From: Eretmocerus hayati
Taxonomy: Eukaryota; Arthropoda; Insecta; Hymenoptera; Aphelinidae
NCBI GenBank assembly: GCA_029851415.1
Contig: CM056744.1
Coordinates: 69,000,172-69,064,171 of the forward strand
Length of the DNA: 64,000 nucleotides
Reading direction: 5' to 3'
Part shown: positions 11,877-22,250 of the stretch, in pieces
How positions within the stretch are numbered: the stretch's first letter is position 1
How the letters are laid out: the number at the start of each line of letters is the position of its first letter
The notes under the pieces: model-generated
Databases searched by the model: none
What the model was told of the DNA's origin: nothing
Seen by the model: only the letters and a program-made list of their open reading frames with translations
Made by a program: the position numbers and the translations under genes

Positions 11877-12550
11877 CGTGTATGTATTGAATGCTGGGAT
11901 AAATGCTTTTTGGTTGAATATACATCTATGTGTTTTACTGAGTACAGCTCGATGAAGCTCCAAGACGATCATCTTGAGGATGGAAGGCCGAAGTCCCTTC
12001 GAACTTAGGATGAAAGTCTGATTTGAGTATGGGACCTGGGTAACCTATGTTCGTGGAGGCTGAAGTCCCTCCTCGTGCACAGGCACTTAGGTGAAGGTGA
12101 AATCGTTGACTTTCATGTGGAGATTGGACTGTGCTGAAGTCTACACCTCATCTCTGGGTAAAACTCAACCCCCGAAAAATCCACTCGTGCGCCTGGGGTG
12201 GATGGGCTGAAGTCTCCATCTATACCTGAGCCACGTGTGGAAAACTATTCAAAAGATTTCATATTCCCTATCGAATTTTATTTCGACATGCTAAAGTGCT
12301 GAAGTCTACTTGGTATGCAGGGATAAAATTTGATCCTATATTCGATCCGTACTTTCGCGCTGCGAGAGCTGAAGTCCTCCAGTAAACATAAAATATGGCC
12401 GAATAAAGCAACCCCCATCGATCCGCACATTCTGATCCTCATACCGATCCAAGAATATTACGTACACCTCTATCGAGGTACCCATCCCTTATGATAAATT
12501 TTGACCACTGGCTCTCTCGCGAGATCCAGTGCCTATTGGTCACTAACGTC
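11877..12550 (+). repeat. LTR of a Gypsy-type element (copy 1)
   Basis: This stretch is repeated at about 19859-20456. It lies directly before a primer binding site (TGGCGCCCAGAC, 12551-12562) and contains a polyadenylation signal AATAAA at 12402-12407, as expected for an LTR. Its left part is lost or displaced where the DNA transposon inserted at TATA. The region before AATAAA carries six stem-loops with a conserved loop, described separately. The exact LTR start is not visible. Confidence 0.65.
11983..12382 (+). promoter_or_regulatory. Array of six stem-loops with conserved C(T/C)GAAGTC octaloop
   Basis: Loops lie at 11988-11995, 12060-12067, 12134-12141, 12207-12214, 12299-12306 and 12369-12376. 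Stems differ: GAAGG/CCTTC, GGAGG/CCTCC, TGTG/TACA, GATGGG/TCCATC, AAGTG/TACTT and GAG/CTC. Each pairs, with G-T wobbles where the base after the loop has become T. The second LTR copy has C at those positions and perfect pairs. Conserved loops on changing, still-paired stems point to an RNA function. The array ends 20-25 bases before AATAAA. Confidence 0.7.
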
Positions 12551-12562
12551 TGGCGCCCAGAC
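12551..12562 (+). other. Primer binding site of LTR element 1
   Basis: TGGCGCCCAGAC follows the LTR directly. It would pair with a tRNA whose 3' end reads GTCTGGGCGCCA. The identical 12-mer follows the unrelated-looking LTR at 59286, so both elements probably use the same primer tRNA. Confidence 0.65.
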
Positions 12563-12682
12563 AGGGACTCGATACGTGAAAAAACGTGTATCCTTGGATT
12601 AATTTTGGCCCATTCATCATTTGTGACCCTCATACTTTTCCAGATAACTAATTTGAGTGATTTACCATGATATGAGCGCGTT

Positions 12683-13165
12683 TTGTACGCTCTATGGTCT
12701 TTTCCACTTTTGAGAAATTCGCTAATATTCTCAGTCAAACCATCGAGTTTTGAAATGATACCTGAATATCGCGGTGTGCTATCCAATGGCAATTGCACTG
12801 TGACAATTCAAGAAATGCGCGAAGAGCTCGAAAATATCAACGAGACGCAAGACGAGCAATGGAACGCGATCTCAAATTTGGATGGTCGTTTGAATAATTT
12901 GCAGAATGCGTCCGCTGCTGAGGGCCGTTATATTCAAATCTTACGCATTGACGTGAAATCATTGTTAGATCGTATGTACGTCCTTGAACAAAAGTGCATT
13001 GATCTAGAATTCAAAATAGAATCAGTGCGTGAACTACATCGCACGAATAACGTTGGAAAGAGCACGTATCGCTCTATGTACGAATTTTTATCTATTTCTG
13101 TAAACAACTTTTCCACTTGGCTCCGGGGAATCTCAATATATATAGCTCAGCGGATGCGAGTATAA
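12683..13165 (+). CDS. Coiled-coil ORF in the leader of LTR element 1 (possible gag N-terminus)
   Basis: The frame is open for 160 codons; the first ATG likely to matter is at about 12752 (MIPEYRG). The part from there is rich in E, Q, N and L with heptad-like spacing (EMREELENINETQDEQW; LLDRMYVLEQKCIDLEF), consistent with a coiled coil, a common feature of gag N-terminal regions. It follows the primer binding site and precedes broken gag frames. I recognise no domain and no family match, so gag is inference from position. Confidence 0.4.
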   Translation: MYALWSFPLLRNSLIFSVKPSSFEMIPEYRGVLSNGNCTVTIQEMREELENINETQDEQWNAISNLDGRLNNLQNASAAEGRYIQILRIDVKSLLDRMYVLEQKCIDLEFKIESVRELHRTNNVGKSTYRSMYEFLSISVNNFSTWLRGISIYIAQRMRV

Positions 13166-13213
13166 CCCCTCCCCCTAGTTTCATCTTGAGCATGTTTAGC
13201 TCGCTCGCAGGAA

Positions 13214-13288
13214 GCAACCTCGCTGGTCTAGTGGCCAGCGTATTTGACTCCCACGCGGAAGCACGGGGTTCGATCCCCGGGCACTCCA
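13214..13288 (+). tRNA. tRNA-like pseudogene or SINE head
   Basis: An A-box-like string (TGGTCTAGTGG) at about 13224-13234 and a B box (GGTTCGATCCC) at 13267-13277 are spaced as in a tRNA. The anticodon region resembles tRNA-Gly (ctcccac). The T stem has a mismatch and the acceptor arms do not pair, so a working tRNA is unlikely. It sits between gag pieces of an LTR element, which suggests a retroposed copy. Confidence 0.45.
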
Positions 13289-13491
13289 AAATTCTTATCA
13301 ATCAATTGCATTTTCCCAATGCATCTTATCACTCCAATGCATTATAACTCCTTCACAACTCATCACCAAGAGTGTGCAATAGAATCATTACGATGATAAA
13401 AAAATTATCGATTCTAATGAATCTTATCCTTGAAAACGCCTCCTGGATGACAACCACTTCTACTCGCTTGTAGTTCGGGGTCAGCTTCAAA

Positions 13492-14567
13492 ATGTCTTCG
13501 AGTCGTCGGTCGATTGCGAGCGTGGACAGAGCCTCTATTTCGGCCCGTGCCACTCTAACTCGCATCGAGAGAGACGACGGTAATATTGAAAATCTGCCCC
13601 TACGCGATCGAAACATGCGTTTATGGACTGTGGCTGTCACAGAAGAGTTGAAAATCTTATGGATGATGATCAACCTACTTTGAATCAAAGAATCAAAACT
13701 CTTGGGAAAAGAAATGAGGCCCTTTCTTCTAAATTAGAATTGGCACTCGAACAATTAACCCGAGTACCAAAGGAGACCGAAACTCTCCGTACTCAAAGTG
13801 AATCTTTTCAAGATTAGATCAAGAAACTTCCCGAAAAAATCAACCTCACTGAGGAAATGCAAGATACCTCTTCAAATACTCTCTCGTACTTGCGAAATGA
13901 ACGCTGCGAAGAGTTCGAAAAGGATATCGACCAATGTAGAGTTTCCATCGGAGGAATCCAAATCACCCAAATATCTATTCAAAAAGAACTCAGTGATCTC
14001 GCGTGCAACCCGCTTGGATCATCTGAATCCATTGCAAGGGAATTAAGATTCAAACCTCTTGTCTCCAAAGAAGAAGCCACGGAGCGCCCTGTGAGATTTT
14101 TGAAAGAACTCCAGCGGTACGTTGAGACCATGGAGTTGGATGACCAAGAACTCCATCTTGTGTTGTCAAAATCCTTAGAGGAAACAGCTCTCAGCTGGTA
14201 TGATCTTTATGAAAATGAGATTGAGTCTCTGGTGGACTTTGAATGTCTCTTCCAAGAACATTTTTGGAATGAGAGTGTTCGAAGAAAATTCAAAATGAAA
14301 TTAGAATTTGGAAAATTCAAATCCGACGGCAAGCTGACAAGAGTTCAGTACGCCATGGAACTGTACAATATCGCTCTCGAGGTTGACGGGGGACAGACTG
14401 ACGCTGAAATAATCAGTCAACTCAGTTTCCACTTCGATCGAGATCTGAGAGCTACCATCCGATGTCAACCCGAGAAAACCAAACGTTCATTCTTTAATAT
14501 CCTGGCGGATTTTGACTGCGATGACGCGTCAAACAAGAATCGCCAACAAAAACAAAATTCCTCCTGA
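13492..14567 (+). pseudogene. Broken gag of LTR element 1
   Basis: Three overlapping frames (13492-13683, 13623-13817, 13857-14567) together make a gag-like region with at least two frame breaks. The last frame has the typical retrotransposon gag block: RPVRFLKELQRYVETME, LEETALSWYDLYE, FECLFQEHFWNE and a following YAMELYNIAL. Gag would form the particle that packages the element RNA in the cytoplasm. Upstream frames are rich in charged residues and may be a coiled coil. No zinc knuckle is seen before the frame ends at 14567. Confidence 0.65.
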
Positions 14568-14725
14568 TCTTCAAACAAGATAAATGTTGAATCCAGGGTG
14601 CCTACAAAATCGGGGGTAGTCTCTCAATAAAAATCTTCGGATCCGGGAAACGCAATATAGTTGCATCTTGTTTCTCGAACCCAAGAAATGATTGTCACAT
14701 TGGCATAAGGCAAGGTGCAATTGAC

Positions 14726-15214
14726 GTGAAAATTAACAAATCAAGTACTTGCCCTTCAGTAAAAATAAATGTCGGCAGATACAATACCAGGTCTCCGACT
14801 CAACTAAGCCCCATAATCCAATTTGGCGAAACCAAGGATCCCAACCAAATGAATAGTTCGTATGAAACTCATGAAAAGAGTGATACCTCGAGCAGAAAAA
14901 GTGCATCCGAGGAAGAGCTGAACTCTGAGGAAGAGTCAGACTTTCCTCATGTGAGCATCCTCCAGAACGAAGGCTCTGCTCACGTCATACAAACGTCAGA
15001 TGATCAAAAAGATCAAGAGGTGGTGACAAAAAATAAATCTTGTGAGATCACAACAGATTCTCATACAATAATTAAATCTGGGAGTCCTGGAAGAAAGTCA
15101 GTCCTTAGACAAACAACAAATCATAACGATATTCTGGAGGCAGGCCAAAAAGAAATACTTTCGGGAGAAACCTCTCGAAGCCCATTTGCACCACCCACTC
15201 CACGGTGGTCCTAA
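14726..15214 (+). pseudogene. Acidic low-complexity relic downstream of gag
   Basis: The 162-codon frame is rich in S, E, K and T (for example EEELNSEEESDF) and has no recognised domain. Just after it, in another frame, GPKPSLSSADD is encoded. The same peptide is encoded on the minus strand at 18553-18600, which ties this region to the inverted copy there. It is probably the tail of the gag region or a spacer of the same element. Confidence 0.4.
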
Positions 15215-15510
15215 ACCAAGTCTATCCTCCGCTGACGATAGCAATCAGGATTCTTGTTGGGTATGGTTCGGGACATCTGTCGGATCACAACCTACTAAGA
15301 ATCAAAATCGCCACTTGGCCCTTTTTTAAAAAAGTCGAAAAAACGTTTTTTTTTTCAATGTTTTTCCCTTTTTTACCCTCAAAAACTCGGAAGGGACGCA
15401 TTTTATCGAAAAATATGTAGAGCAACTTTTTGCAGAACTCAAAACAATGAACAAAAAAGGTCCCCACACATTTTCCCATATAAGACCTCCTGTTCCTGTA
15501 ATAAACGTAT
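15190..15510. repeat. Left arm of inverted duplication
   Basis: About 320 bp recur as the reverse complement at about 18290-18600, including gatagacttggtttaggacc, the poly-T/A rich middle and ggaggtcttatatgggaaaa. A more diverged relative of the centre lies near 17985-18110. The arms enclose the palindromic element at 15919-17160 and the hairpin-rich region after it. Confidence 0.7.
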
Positions 15511-15918
15511 TGATGAATAAGTGAAGTACTGGATTTAAGAAATGGGATGATGATTGGAGACAGAAGCGCGGGATGCCACGCCTCGGGGCATGCCGCCAGG
15601 TGAGCTGATAAAAATATATATTGCGATGAGTTGCGAATGCTCGCAGATTGCACCGTTGAGTCGGCGGTCAGCTGGGGGCTGCTGGGCGGGTCGTTCTTTC
15701 GCAGGATCGTAGACGTGTTTATAACAAACACCACATATGTACGCTCAGAGATCAGAATATTGAAGTCACATGAGGGTCTTTACTGGAGGGTTCCAATTAG
15801 GCGGAAGAAATGAGAAGACGCGATCGATTATGGTATAAAAACTACGACGGGCAGAGTCAGTACATGTTGAGCGGTCACTTTGCACTCCAAACGCACACAC
15901 ACATACCATTGGTATAAA

Positions 15919-17160
15919 GGCCGCGTCTACATTGGACTTGTACGCGCGTCGACGCGCGGATTTGTACGCGTGCATCGTATGCGCGGATGGAGTAGTTGGA
16001 GCGATCAGTCGGTATTGCAGGACGCGGGGAAAACTCCGTCTTCAAAATTTTAGCAATTTTTTTTCATCCAAAAAATTGTAAAACTGGGGCAGAGGCTAAA
16101 GTGGTTGAATTTTATATTTTAGGATTTTTTACACACTGTATGATATATGATCAGGTTACTTAATTGAGAACTTCCAAAAAGATTGAAATTGGGTGCAAAT
16201 TTTTTGCAATTTTTTTTCATCCAAATAATTGTAAAACTGGGGCAGAGGCTAGAGTGATTGAATTCTATGTTTTATTTGCACCCAATTGCAATCATTTTGG
16301 AAGTTCCAGAGTAATCTCATCATATACCGAACAGAGTGTAAATATCCCTCAAATATAAAATTCGATCACTTTAGCCTTGGGCCAACTTTTGAAATTTTTT
16401 GGATGAAAAAAAATTGTAAAAAATGTGCACCCAATTGCAATCATTTTGGAAGTTCTAAAGTAATCTGATCATATATCGAACAGTGTGTAAATATCCCTCG
16501 AATATAAAATTTGATCACTTTAGCCTTGGGCCAAATTTTAAGATTTTTTGGATGAAAAAAAATTGCAAAAAATTTGCACCCAATTGCAATTATTTTGGAA
16601 GTTCTAAATTCACTAACCTGATCATATATCGAACAGTGTGTGAAAAATCCGAAAATATAAAATTCGATCACTTTAGCCTTCGGCCAACTTTTAAGATTTT
16701 TTGGATGAAAAAAAATTTCAAAAATTTTGCACCCAGTTTCAATTATTTTAGAAGTTCTAAATTCAGTAACCTGATCATATATCGAACAGTGTGTAAAAAA
16801 TCCGACAATATAAAATTCGATCACTTCAGCCTCTGCCCCAGTTTTACAATTATTTGGATGAAAAAAAATTGCAAAAAATTTGCACCCAATTTCAATCTTT
16901 TTGGAAGTTCTAAATTAAGTAACCTGATCATATATCGAACAGTGTGTAAAAAATCCTAAAATATAAAATTCAATCACTTTAGCCTCTGCCCCAGTTTTAC
17001 AATTTTTTGGATGAAAAGAAAATTGCTAAAATTTTGCAAACGGAGTTTTCCCCGCGTCCTGCAACACCGACTGATCGCTCCGACTGCTCCGTCCGCGCAT
17101 ACGATGCACGCGTACAAATCCGCGCGTCGACGCGCGTACAAGTCCAATGTAGACGCGGCC
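15919..17160. mobile_element. Palindromic element with 150-bp tandem units
   Basis: The termini GGCCGCGTCTACATTGGACT... are inverted repeats of about 155 bp (15919-16075, 17003-17160) rich in CG and palindromes such as gcgcgtcgacgcgc. The interior has roughly two units in one orientation (16050-16270), then five in the other starting near 16277, 16425, 16575, 16728 and 16880. Each unit holds ttgcacccaatt, gatcatatatcgaacagtgtg and gatcactttagcc. No transposase is present. The flanks share only AAA, so the duplication length is uncertain. Confidence 0.75.
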
Positions 17161-17870
17161 AAAGTATGAATCCCGCGCGGCCGTGGCGTGCGGCGCAGGC
17201 GGGCGCGAAAAAGAACACCTTCGCGTGCCGTCCCGTGTTCCGTGAATCGACTCCCGGTGGCTAAGCTTATCCCTTACTCATAGTGAGCGCATCACGGGTC
17301 GCCCGTGATGCAGCTTACGACTACGAGATCGTGTGATCCGTCACCGTTCCTCGGTGAGGATCAGCGTGGTACAGTGATCTTATTATACTATTCTAGTGAG
17401 ACAATTTCATCCTTTGTATTAGGATTTACATCTTACAATACTACATCATCGAGAAGCGCTGATGCTTCTCAAGTTTTACTGTTCACTTATTGTTCTACTC
17501 TAATGCGCTCCGGCATCACGTCCGAGCGATGATCGTGTTGTCGTAAACATTATTGTCGAAATTACTTTACCAAGAATGATTATGATCTCTACTTATTGCT
17601 CATGGCATGAAACACCGTTATAAACGAAAAGGTCATAATTTCTTCGCGTCAGCTGAAAGCGATGATGCATCAGCGGTACTGCTGTTCTTCTTAATTTCGA
17701 AATCTCAAGCCTACTCATAAATCTTGAACATCAGCGTGATGCGCTGATGTTCTGAAGGACCGTCCAATCTATGAGGTTTTAACGCTATTGTTCGTTTGAA
17801 ATTTATGTCGTCGTGCCTGAAGGGCCATTCGTTCATGCCTAATATTAGTTTTTATGCTTTGTTGGCCCTA
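17161..17870. other. AT-rich stretch with a cluster of short perfect hairpins
   Basis: No protein-coding sequence is convincing. Stem-loops occur at 17289-17311 (10-bp perfect stem), 17335-17362 (11-bp stem with one bulge), 17451-17470 (7 bp), 17726-17752 (11-bp perfect stem, loop TGATG) and 17757-17765. Weaker ones lie between. The GC-rich stems stand out from AT-rich spacers. No shared loop is visible. It could be a structured RNA or a cluster of binding sites. Confidence 0.4.
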
Positions 17871-18289
17871 AATTCGTAACAGGAAAGGAAATAAATGTCA
17901 GTTGGCGTGAGCCTATATCAGTATTTTCGTCTGAAACTCGTATTTCATCTGTCATTTTCCACGATCCTAACCCCATAACTCGAAAGGACCGCATTTTATC
18001 GGGAAAAGTGTACAGTAATTTCTTGTAGATCTTCGAAAAATAAATCAAAAAGGTCTGAACACAATTTTCGATACAAGGTCGTCCATTCCCGCAATCAACG
18101 TGTTTTCGTTTGAGACTCGTATAAGGAACAGAAGGCCTTACATGAAAGAATATGTACATATATTTCTTGTTTATCCTCTGAAGATCTACAAATATTTAAT
18201 GTACCTATCTTTCGATGAAATGTGTTCCTTTCTTTCGAGTTATGGGATCGAAACCGTGAAAAATGACAGATAAAATACGAGTCTCAGAC

Positions 18290-18744
18290 GGAATACGTTC
18301 ATTACAGCCACAGGAGGTCTTATATGGGAAAATGTGTGGAGACCTTTTTTGTTCATCGTTTCAAGTCCTAAAAAAATTGCTCGGCATATTTTTCGATAAA
18401 ATGCATTCTTTTCGAGTTTTTGGCGGAGAAAAAGGGGAAATCATCGAAGAAACACGTTCTTTCGCCTTTTTTAGAAAACGGCCCAAGTGGCGATTTTGAT
18501 TCTTAGTAGGATGTGATGCCATAGATGTCCCGAATCATATCTAACAAGAATCTCACTTGCTGTCGTCAGCGGAGGATAGACTTGGTTTAGGACCACCGTG
18601 ACTCAGAACTTCGAGCAGCATTTGGATGATCGGAGCCATGGTCTCGAAGAGACGACGATCAACAATATCCGCAAGCACACCTGATTTAAAGAGGCAATGG
18701 GGGGCACAAATGTTGAATGAGACCCAGCATTGATCGGATGACAT
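18290..18744 (-). pseudogene. Right arm of inverted duplication with gag fragment
   Basis: The minus strand at 18553-18744 is open for 63 codons and ends with GPKPSLSSADDS, the same peptide as encoded after 15205 on the plus strand. The remaining part (18290-18550) is the reverse complement of 15300-15510. It is an inverted second piece of the same LTR element family, not an independent gene. Confidence 0.55.
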
Positions 18745-18847
18745 TTGTCGTACTGGACAATAACAAAATTTTGAGCTTTAAATTTGCCACTTTTTGATTA
18801 AAATCTTCATCACCTATGAGAGCCATTCAAATTTTAATGGGGGGCAT

Positions 18848-19030
18848 GTGAGTGCCATAACCCAAAAATTTTGGGTTTCATTCCTGATAATTCAAGATTA
18901 GTTTTCATCTAGTATTCAAATCTCCGCGCGCCTCTGAGTCGGTATAGTAGCGATATTTCCGCCTTCTGACTGACGCGCAGTGTAAATACTCGCACATGTG
19001 CGTGCTCATATATATGCACTAACACATAGA
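18848..19030 (+). repeat. Possible LTR start
   Basis: A purine tract (aatggggggca) ends at 18847 and is followed by TGTGAGTGCC, the layout of a polypurine tract and LTR start. No second copy is in the window, so this rests on pattern alone. Confidence 0.25.
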
Positions 19031-19700
19031 AATTTTGGAAAATTCCACGAGTTTCTATAAGGAATTTCTCATATAAAACTGTATGAAATCAAAAACTCTT
19101 TTATATCATCATGAAGCTTAAATTTTCTGAGCTTTCCAGTACATATAAGCTTTTTCTGAAAACAATTGATTTGCTATTCTTATTTCATTCGACAATCTAA
19201 TTTTCGCGATAAAAAAACATACAATAACGTTTTCTCCCAACTTTTTCACTCGACTGCACTCGTTAGTTTTGTGGAAAGGGGAATATACGTGAGATTTTCT
19301 TCGATATTTGAAATTAATTGCAGAATTGGGCACCTTGTAAATATTGTAGATAATTTCCTTGTAAAATTGAGTTTTACAACTTTTGGCTTTTTTATGTGAA
19401 AAGTCATCTGATTACATTGGAGTTATAAGCGAAAGTTTCAAAAATCTTGATCAATTTTCTTCGATTTTCAAGCATAGATGAATAGCCACGTTTTTCTAGA
19501 ACATTCCAGAGGATTATCTTTTTGTTCATTACGGTAAAATGAAAACGATTCTGTTCGATTTGTGCATTGAAATTAATTGATTTTGGGATACAGAATCCAA
19601 TGGTGTAAATGAATCATGTGAATATCATTGATTAAAACCTGATTTTTCACGGGATATGTGTTTTTCGAACGTTCCATCATCTATTAGAATATCTTTATGC
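19030..19700. other. AT-rich stretch, nothing recognised
   Basis: I see no coding region, repeat pair or element terminus in this stretch. Confidence 0.5.
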
Positions 19701-19718
19701 GATATAGATATGCTGTAA

Positions 19719-19820
19719 AGCCAGAGGACTGAGTATGAGTAGAGGCTCATTAGCCCATTGCGGGGACCTTGTGCTTAGTCAGAATTGCAAGAGCTGTAGC
19801 GAGACGAAGTCCTCTGGCTA
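19719..19820 (+). repeat. 100-bp inverted pair AGCCAGAGGACT ... AGTCCTCTGGCT
   Basis: A perfect 12-bp inverted pair lies at 19719-19730 and 19809-19820. The right half also contains an octaloop-type hairpin (GAG-ACGAAGTC-CTC at 19801-19814), which ties it to the LTR stem-loop array that follows. It is probably the upstream part of LTR copy 2. Confidence 0.5.
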
Positions 19821-19822
19821 TT

Positions 19823-19823
<1 letters not shown>

Positions 19824-19859
<36 letters not shown>
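19824..19859. repeat. (AT)n microsatellite
   Basis: A run of about 17 AT dinucleotides directly precedes the shared LTR sequence acgtgtatgtattgaatg. In copy 1 the DNA transposon is inserted at the matching TATA. Confidence 0.9.
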
Positions 19860-19860
<1 letters not shown>

Positions 19861-20456
19861 GTGTATGTATTGAATGCTGGAATAAATGCTTTTTGGTTGA
19901 ATATACCCCTATGTGTTTTACTGAGTACAGCCCGATGAAGCTCCAAGACGATCATCTTGAGAATCGAAGGCTGAAGTCCCTCCTCGTGGACAGGCCCTTA
20001 GGTGGAAGCGAAATCGTTGACTCTTATCTGGTGATGGGGCTGTGCTGAAGTCCACACCTCATCTCTGGGTAAAACTCAACCCCCAAAAAATCCACTCGTG
20101 TGCCTGGGGTGGATGGGCTGAAGTCCCCATCTATACCTAAAGCCACGTGTGGAAAACTATTCAAAAGATTTCATATTCCCTATCGAATTTTATTTCGACA
20201 TGCTAAAGTGCTGAAGTCCACTTGGTATGCAGGGATAAAATTTGATCCTATATTCGATCCATACTTTCGCGCTGCGAGAGCTGAAGTCCTCCAGTATACA
20301 TAAAATATGGCCGAATAAAGCAACCCCCATCGATCCGCACATTCTGATCCTTATACCGATCCAAGAATATTACGTACACCTCTATCGAGGTATCCATCCC
20401 TTATGATGAGTTTTGACCAGTGGCTCTCTCCCGAGACCCAGGGCCTATTGGTCACT
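19860..20456 (+). repeat. LTR copy 2 with stem-loop array
   Basis: This matches 11877-12546 closely, ending at the shared ggtcact, after which it runs into Gypsy pol instead of a primer binding site. Octaloops lie at 19971-19978, 20045-20052, 20211-20218, 20281-20288 and in GATGGG-CTGAAGTC-CCCATC at 20112-20131. AATAAA is at 20314-20319. Relative to copy 1 one repeat unit is missing: the 5' half of hairpin 1 is fused to the 3' half of hairpin 2. Confidence 0.75.
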
Positions 20457-21190
20457 CACAAACCGGTTTTCTGTAGTAGAAGGGCAACACCCATTATCCC
20501 AGTTCTGAAAAAGAACGGCGAGGTACACATCTATGGAAATTTCAATATGACGGTTAATCCACAATTAATAATCAAAAGACATCCCATTCCTCTGGGAGAG
20601 AAAATTTTTCATACGCTATGAATAGGGAATAGATGGTCTCAGATCGACCTTACACACGCATTCATGCAATTTCAACTCGATGACGAATCGAGAGACGCCC
20701 TGACGATTATTCCACACGAAGGGTTACACAGGTACACACGCTCATGAGAAGGTATATCCTCAAATCCCGCAGAAGTACAGGGTATTTCAGGAGACGTTCT
20801 CAAAGGTATAGATCATACAGAGATCTATATAGATAATATATATTGCACAGGAAAAACATATCCTGAGCATTTACAGATACTGACACAAATTCTTGAACGA
20901 TTGCAAGACGCAGGCTTACGCGCGAACCTCGGAAAATGCGATTTTTTCGAAGATAAAATCGAAATTCTAGGCTTCGTTAACACAAAGAAGGGCTAAAACC
21001 AAGTAAATCAAAGGTAGACGCCATCACAAAAGCGCCAACACCAAAAAATTCAAAGGAATTAGAAGCTTCTTCAGGTCTCGTGAATTCTTATGACAGATTC
21101 TTGACAGATAGAGCGGAACACATTTATCCTCTCTAAAATCAAATCAAAAATAAAAATTGGACTTGGACTAACGGATGTCAAAAAGCCGTT
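20457..21190 (+). pseudogene. Gypsy pol fragment: reverse transcriptase to start of RNase H
   Basis: The first frame encodes TPIIPVLKKNGEVHIYGNFN and KRHPIPLGE, the typical Ty3/Gypsy reverse transcriptase start. After frame breaks, IDHTEIYIDNIYCTG replaces the YxDD active-site region (YIDN instead of YLDD/YVDD). Then GLRANLGKCDFFEDKIEILGF and SKVDAITKAPTPKNSKELE follow, as in the connection to RNase H. The key second aspartate is lost, so this is dead. The 5' side joins LTR copy 2 by a deletion. The closest clade looks like Mag. The 3' side is cut by the MULE remnant. Confidence 0.8.
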
Positions 21191-22250
21191 GTGCGATAAT
21201 TCTCTCAATTCATTTTTCTCAACGGCTTCTTTCTCAATAGTTATTTCTCTCAATGCCATTTTTCTCAATAGCTATTTCTCTCAATGCCGTTTTTCTCAAT
21301 AATTATTTTTCTCATTGCCGTTTTTCTCAATGATTCTTCTTCTCAATGCCATTTCTCTCAATACTATTCTGCTTGAAATCAGATTCATCGGAAGTAATGT
21401 TCCCATCTGTGTCAAAATTTTTACAAAAGGATCCAATCAGAAGGCTTGCTCGAGGTCTCAGACGAGATGTTCCGCCTAGATATCCACCCAGTTTTTGGAA
21501 TCATTATAAGAGTGTATTGGAGGAATTAACTCGCACAAATATCGCATCGAAAGGATGGCATAACCGATTCAATCTGGTAGTTGGCCGAGCTCATCCAAGT
21601 TTCTATGCGTTTATCAACGAACTGCAAGAAGAACAGAATGACACAGAGTGCATGATCAATCGAATCAATCTCGGACAATCGATGAGGGAATCAAGAGCAT
21701 TTCGACATCACAGGCGAGAGCAGAGAATATTGAATATTGTGTCAGTTTACGAAACTTATGTTGAATATGACAACGTCATTAGCTATTTGACTGCAATTGG
21801 CCAAAACTTACACTTGTAAACATGAGATGATTCTTGTATTTTGCCATTCATTATACCACTGACAAATGACTGAATTACATGGATTTCATCATTTACTCAT
21901 ACGTTGACTAAGGATCTGAAGTGACCCCACTATGACCGTTATTTGATACTTTCTTAATACCGTAGAAAGAAACTGTGATATACACAATCCTACCATGTAA
22001 TTGAATGAATGGAGATTGTGCAATCGAATCAAACAAATTTGGTTTAAGACACGTACATTGAAAAACGTGAATTGAACTCGGAGCTGAGGAATAGATTGAA
22101 AATTTTGGACTGAGTAATTCAGATTAAGAAATTTGACTTGAGAAATTGAGATTGGGGAATTTGACTTGAGAATTTTTTTTTGAGAAAAACGTCCAGTGAG
22201 ATATATGGATTGAGAAATTCCTTCCTTGAGAAATTTGTCCAGTGATGACT
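21190..22250 (+). mobile_element. MULE-type element remnant with TTGAGAAA end arrays
   Basis: Terminal arrays of about 16-bp repeats flank a transposase fragment: ttctcaatgccgtttttctcaat units at 21205-21370 and, in the opposite sense, ttgagaaatttgacttgag units at 22080-22240. Arrays of TTGAGAAA-like repeats as inverted ends are known from some Mutator-like elements in invertebrates. GCGATAA / TTATCGC near 21196 and 22252 may be the outermost bases. No target duplication could be confirmed. The element is inserted in Gypsy pol. Confidence 0.55.
21394..21819 (+). pseudogene. C-terminal piece of a MULE-like transposase
   Basis: The frame opens at an ATG at 21346, inside the end repeats, but the protein-like part starts near 21394. 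It encodes RYPPSFWNHYKSVLEELTRT, ASKGWHNRFNLVVGRAHPSF and then INELQEEQND, ending in SYLTAIGQNLHL. That pattern (P-x-WN-x-Y, RTNN-x-EGWH, HP) is the C-terminal region of Mutator-like transposases that often accompany FLYWCH zinc fingers. The catalytic DDE domain is absent, so the fragment is not functional. Confidence 0.7.

Noticed and set aside
13214..13288. Functional tRNA-Gly
   Set aside because: Acceptor halves do not pair and the T stem has a mismatch.
16441..16959. ORFs of 127 and 158 codons with repeated KFDHFSL / FEIFFHPK peptides
   Set aside because: They come from the 150-bp tandem units read on both strands; the period is near a multiple of three, which keeps frames open.
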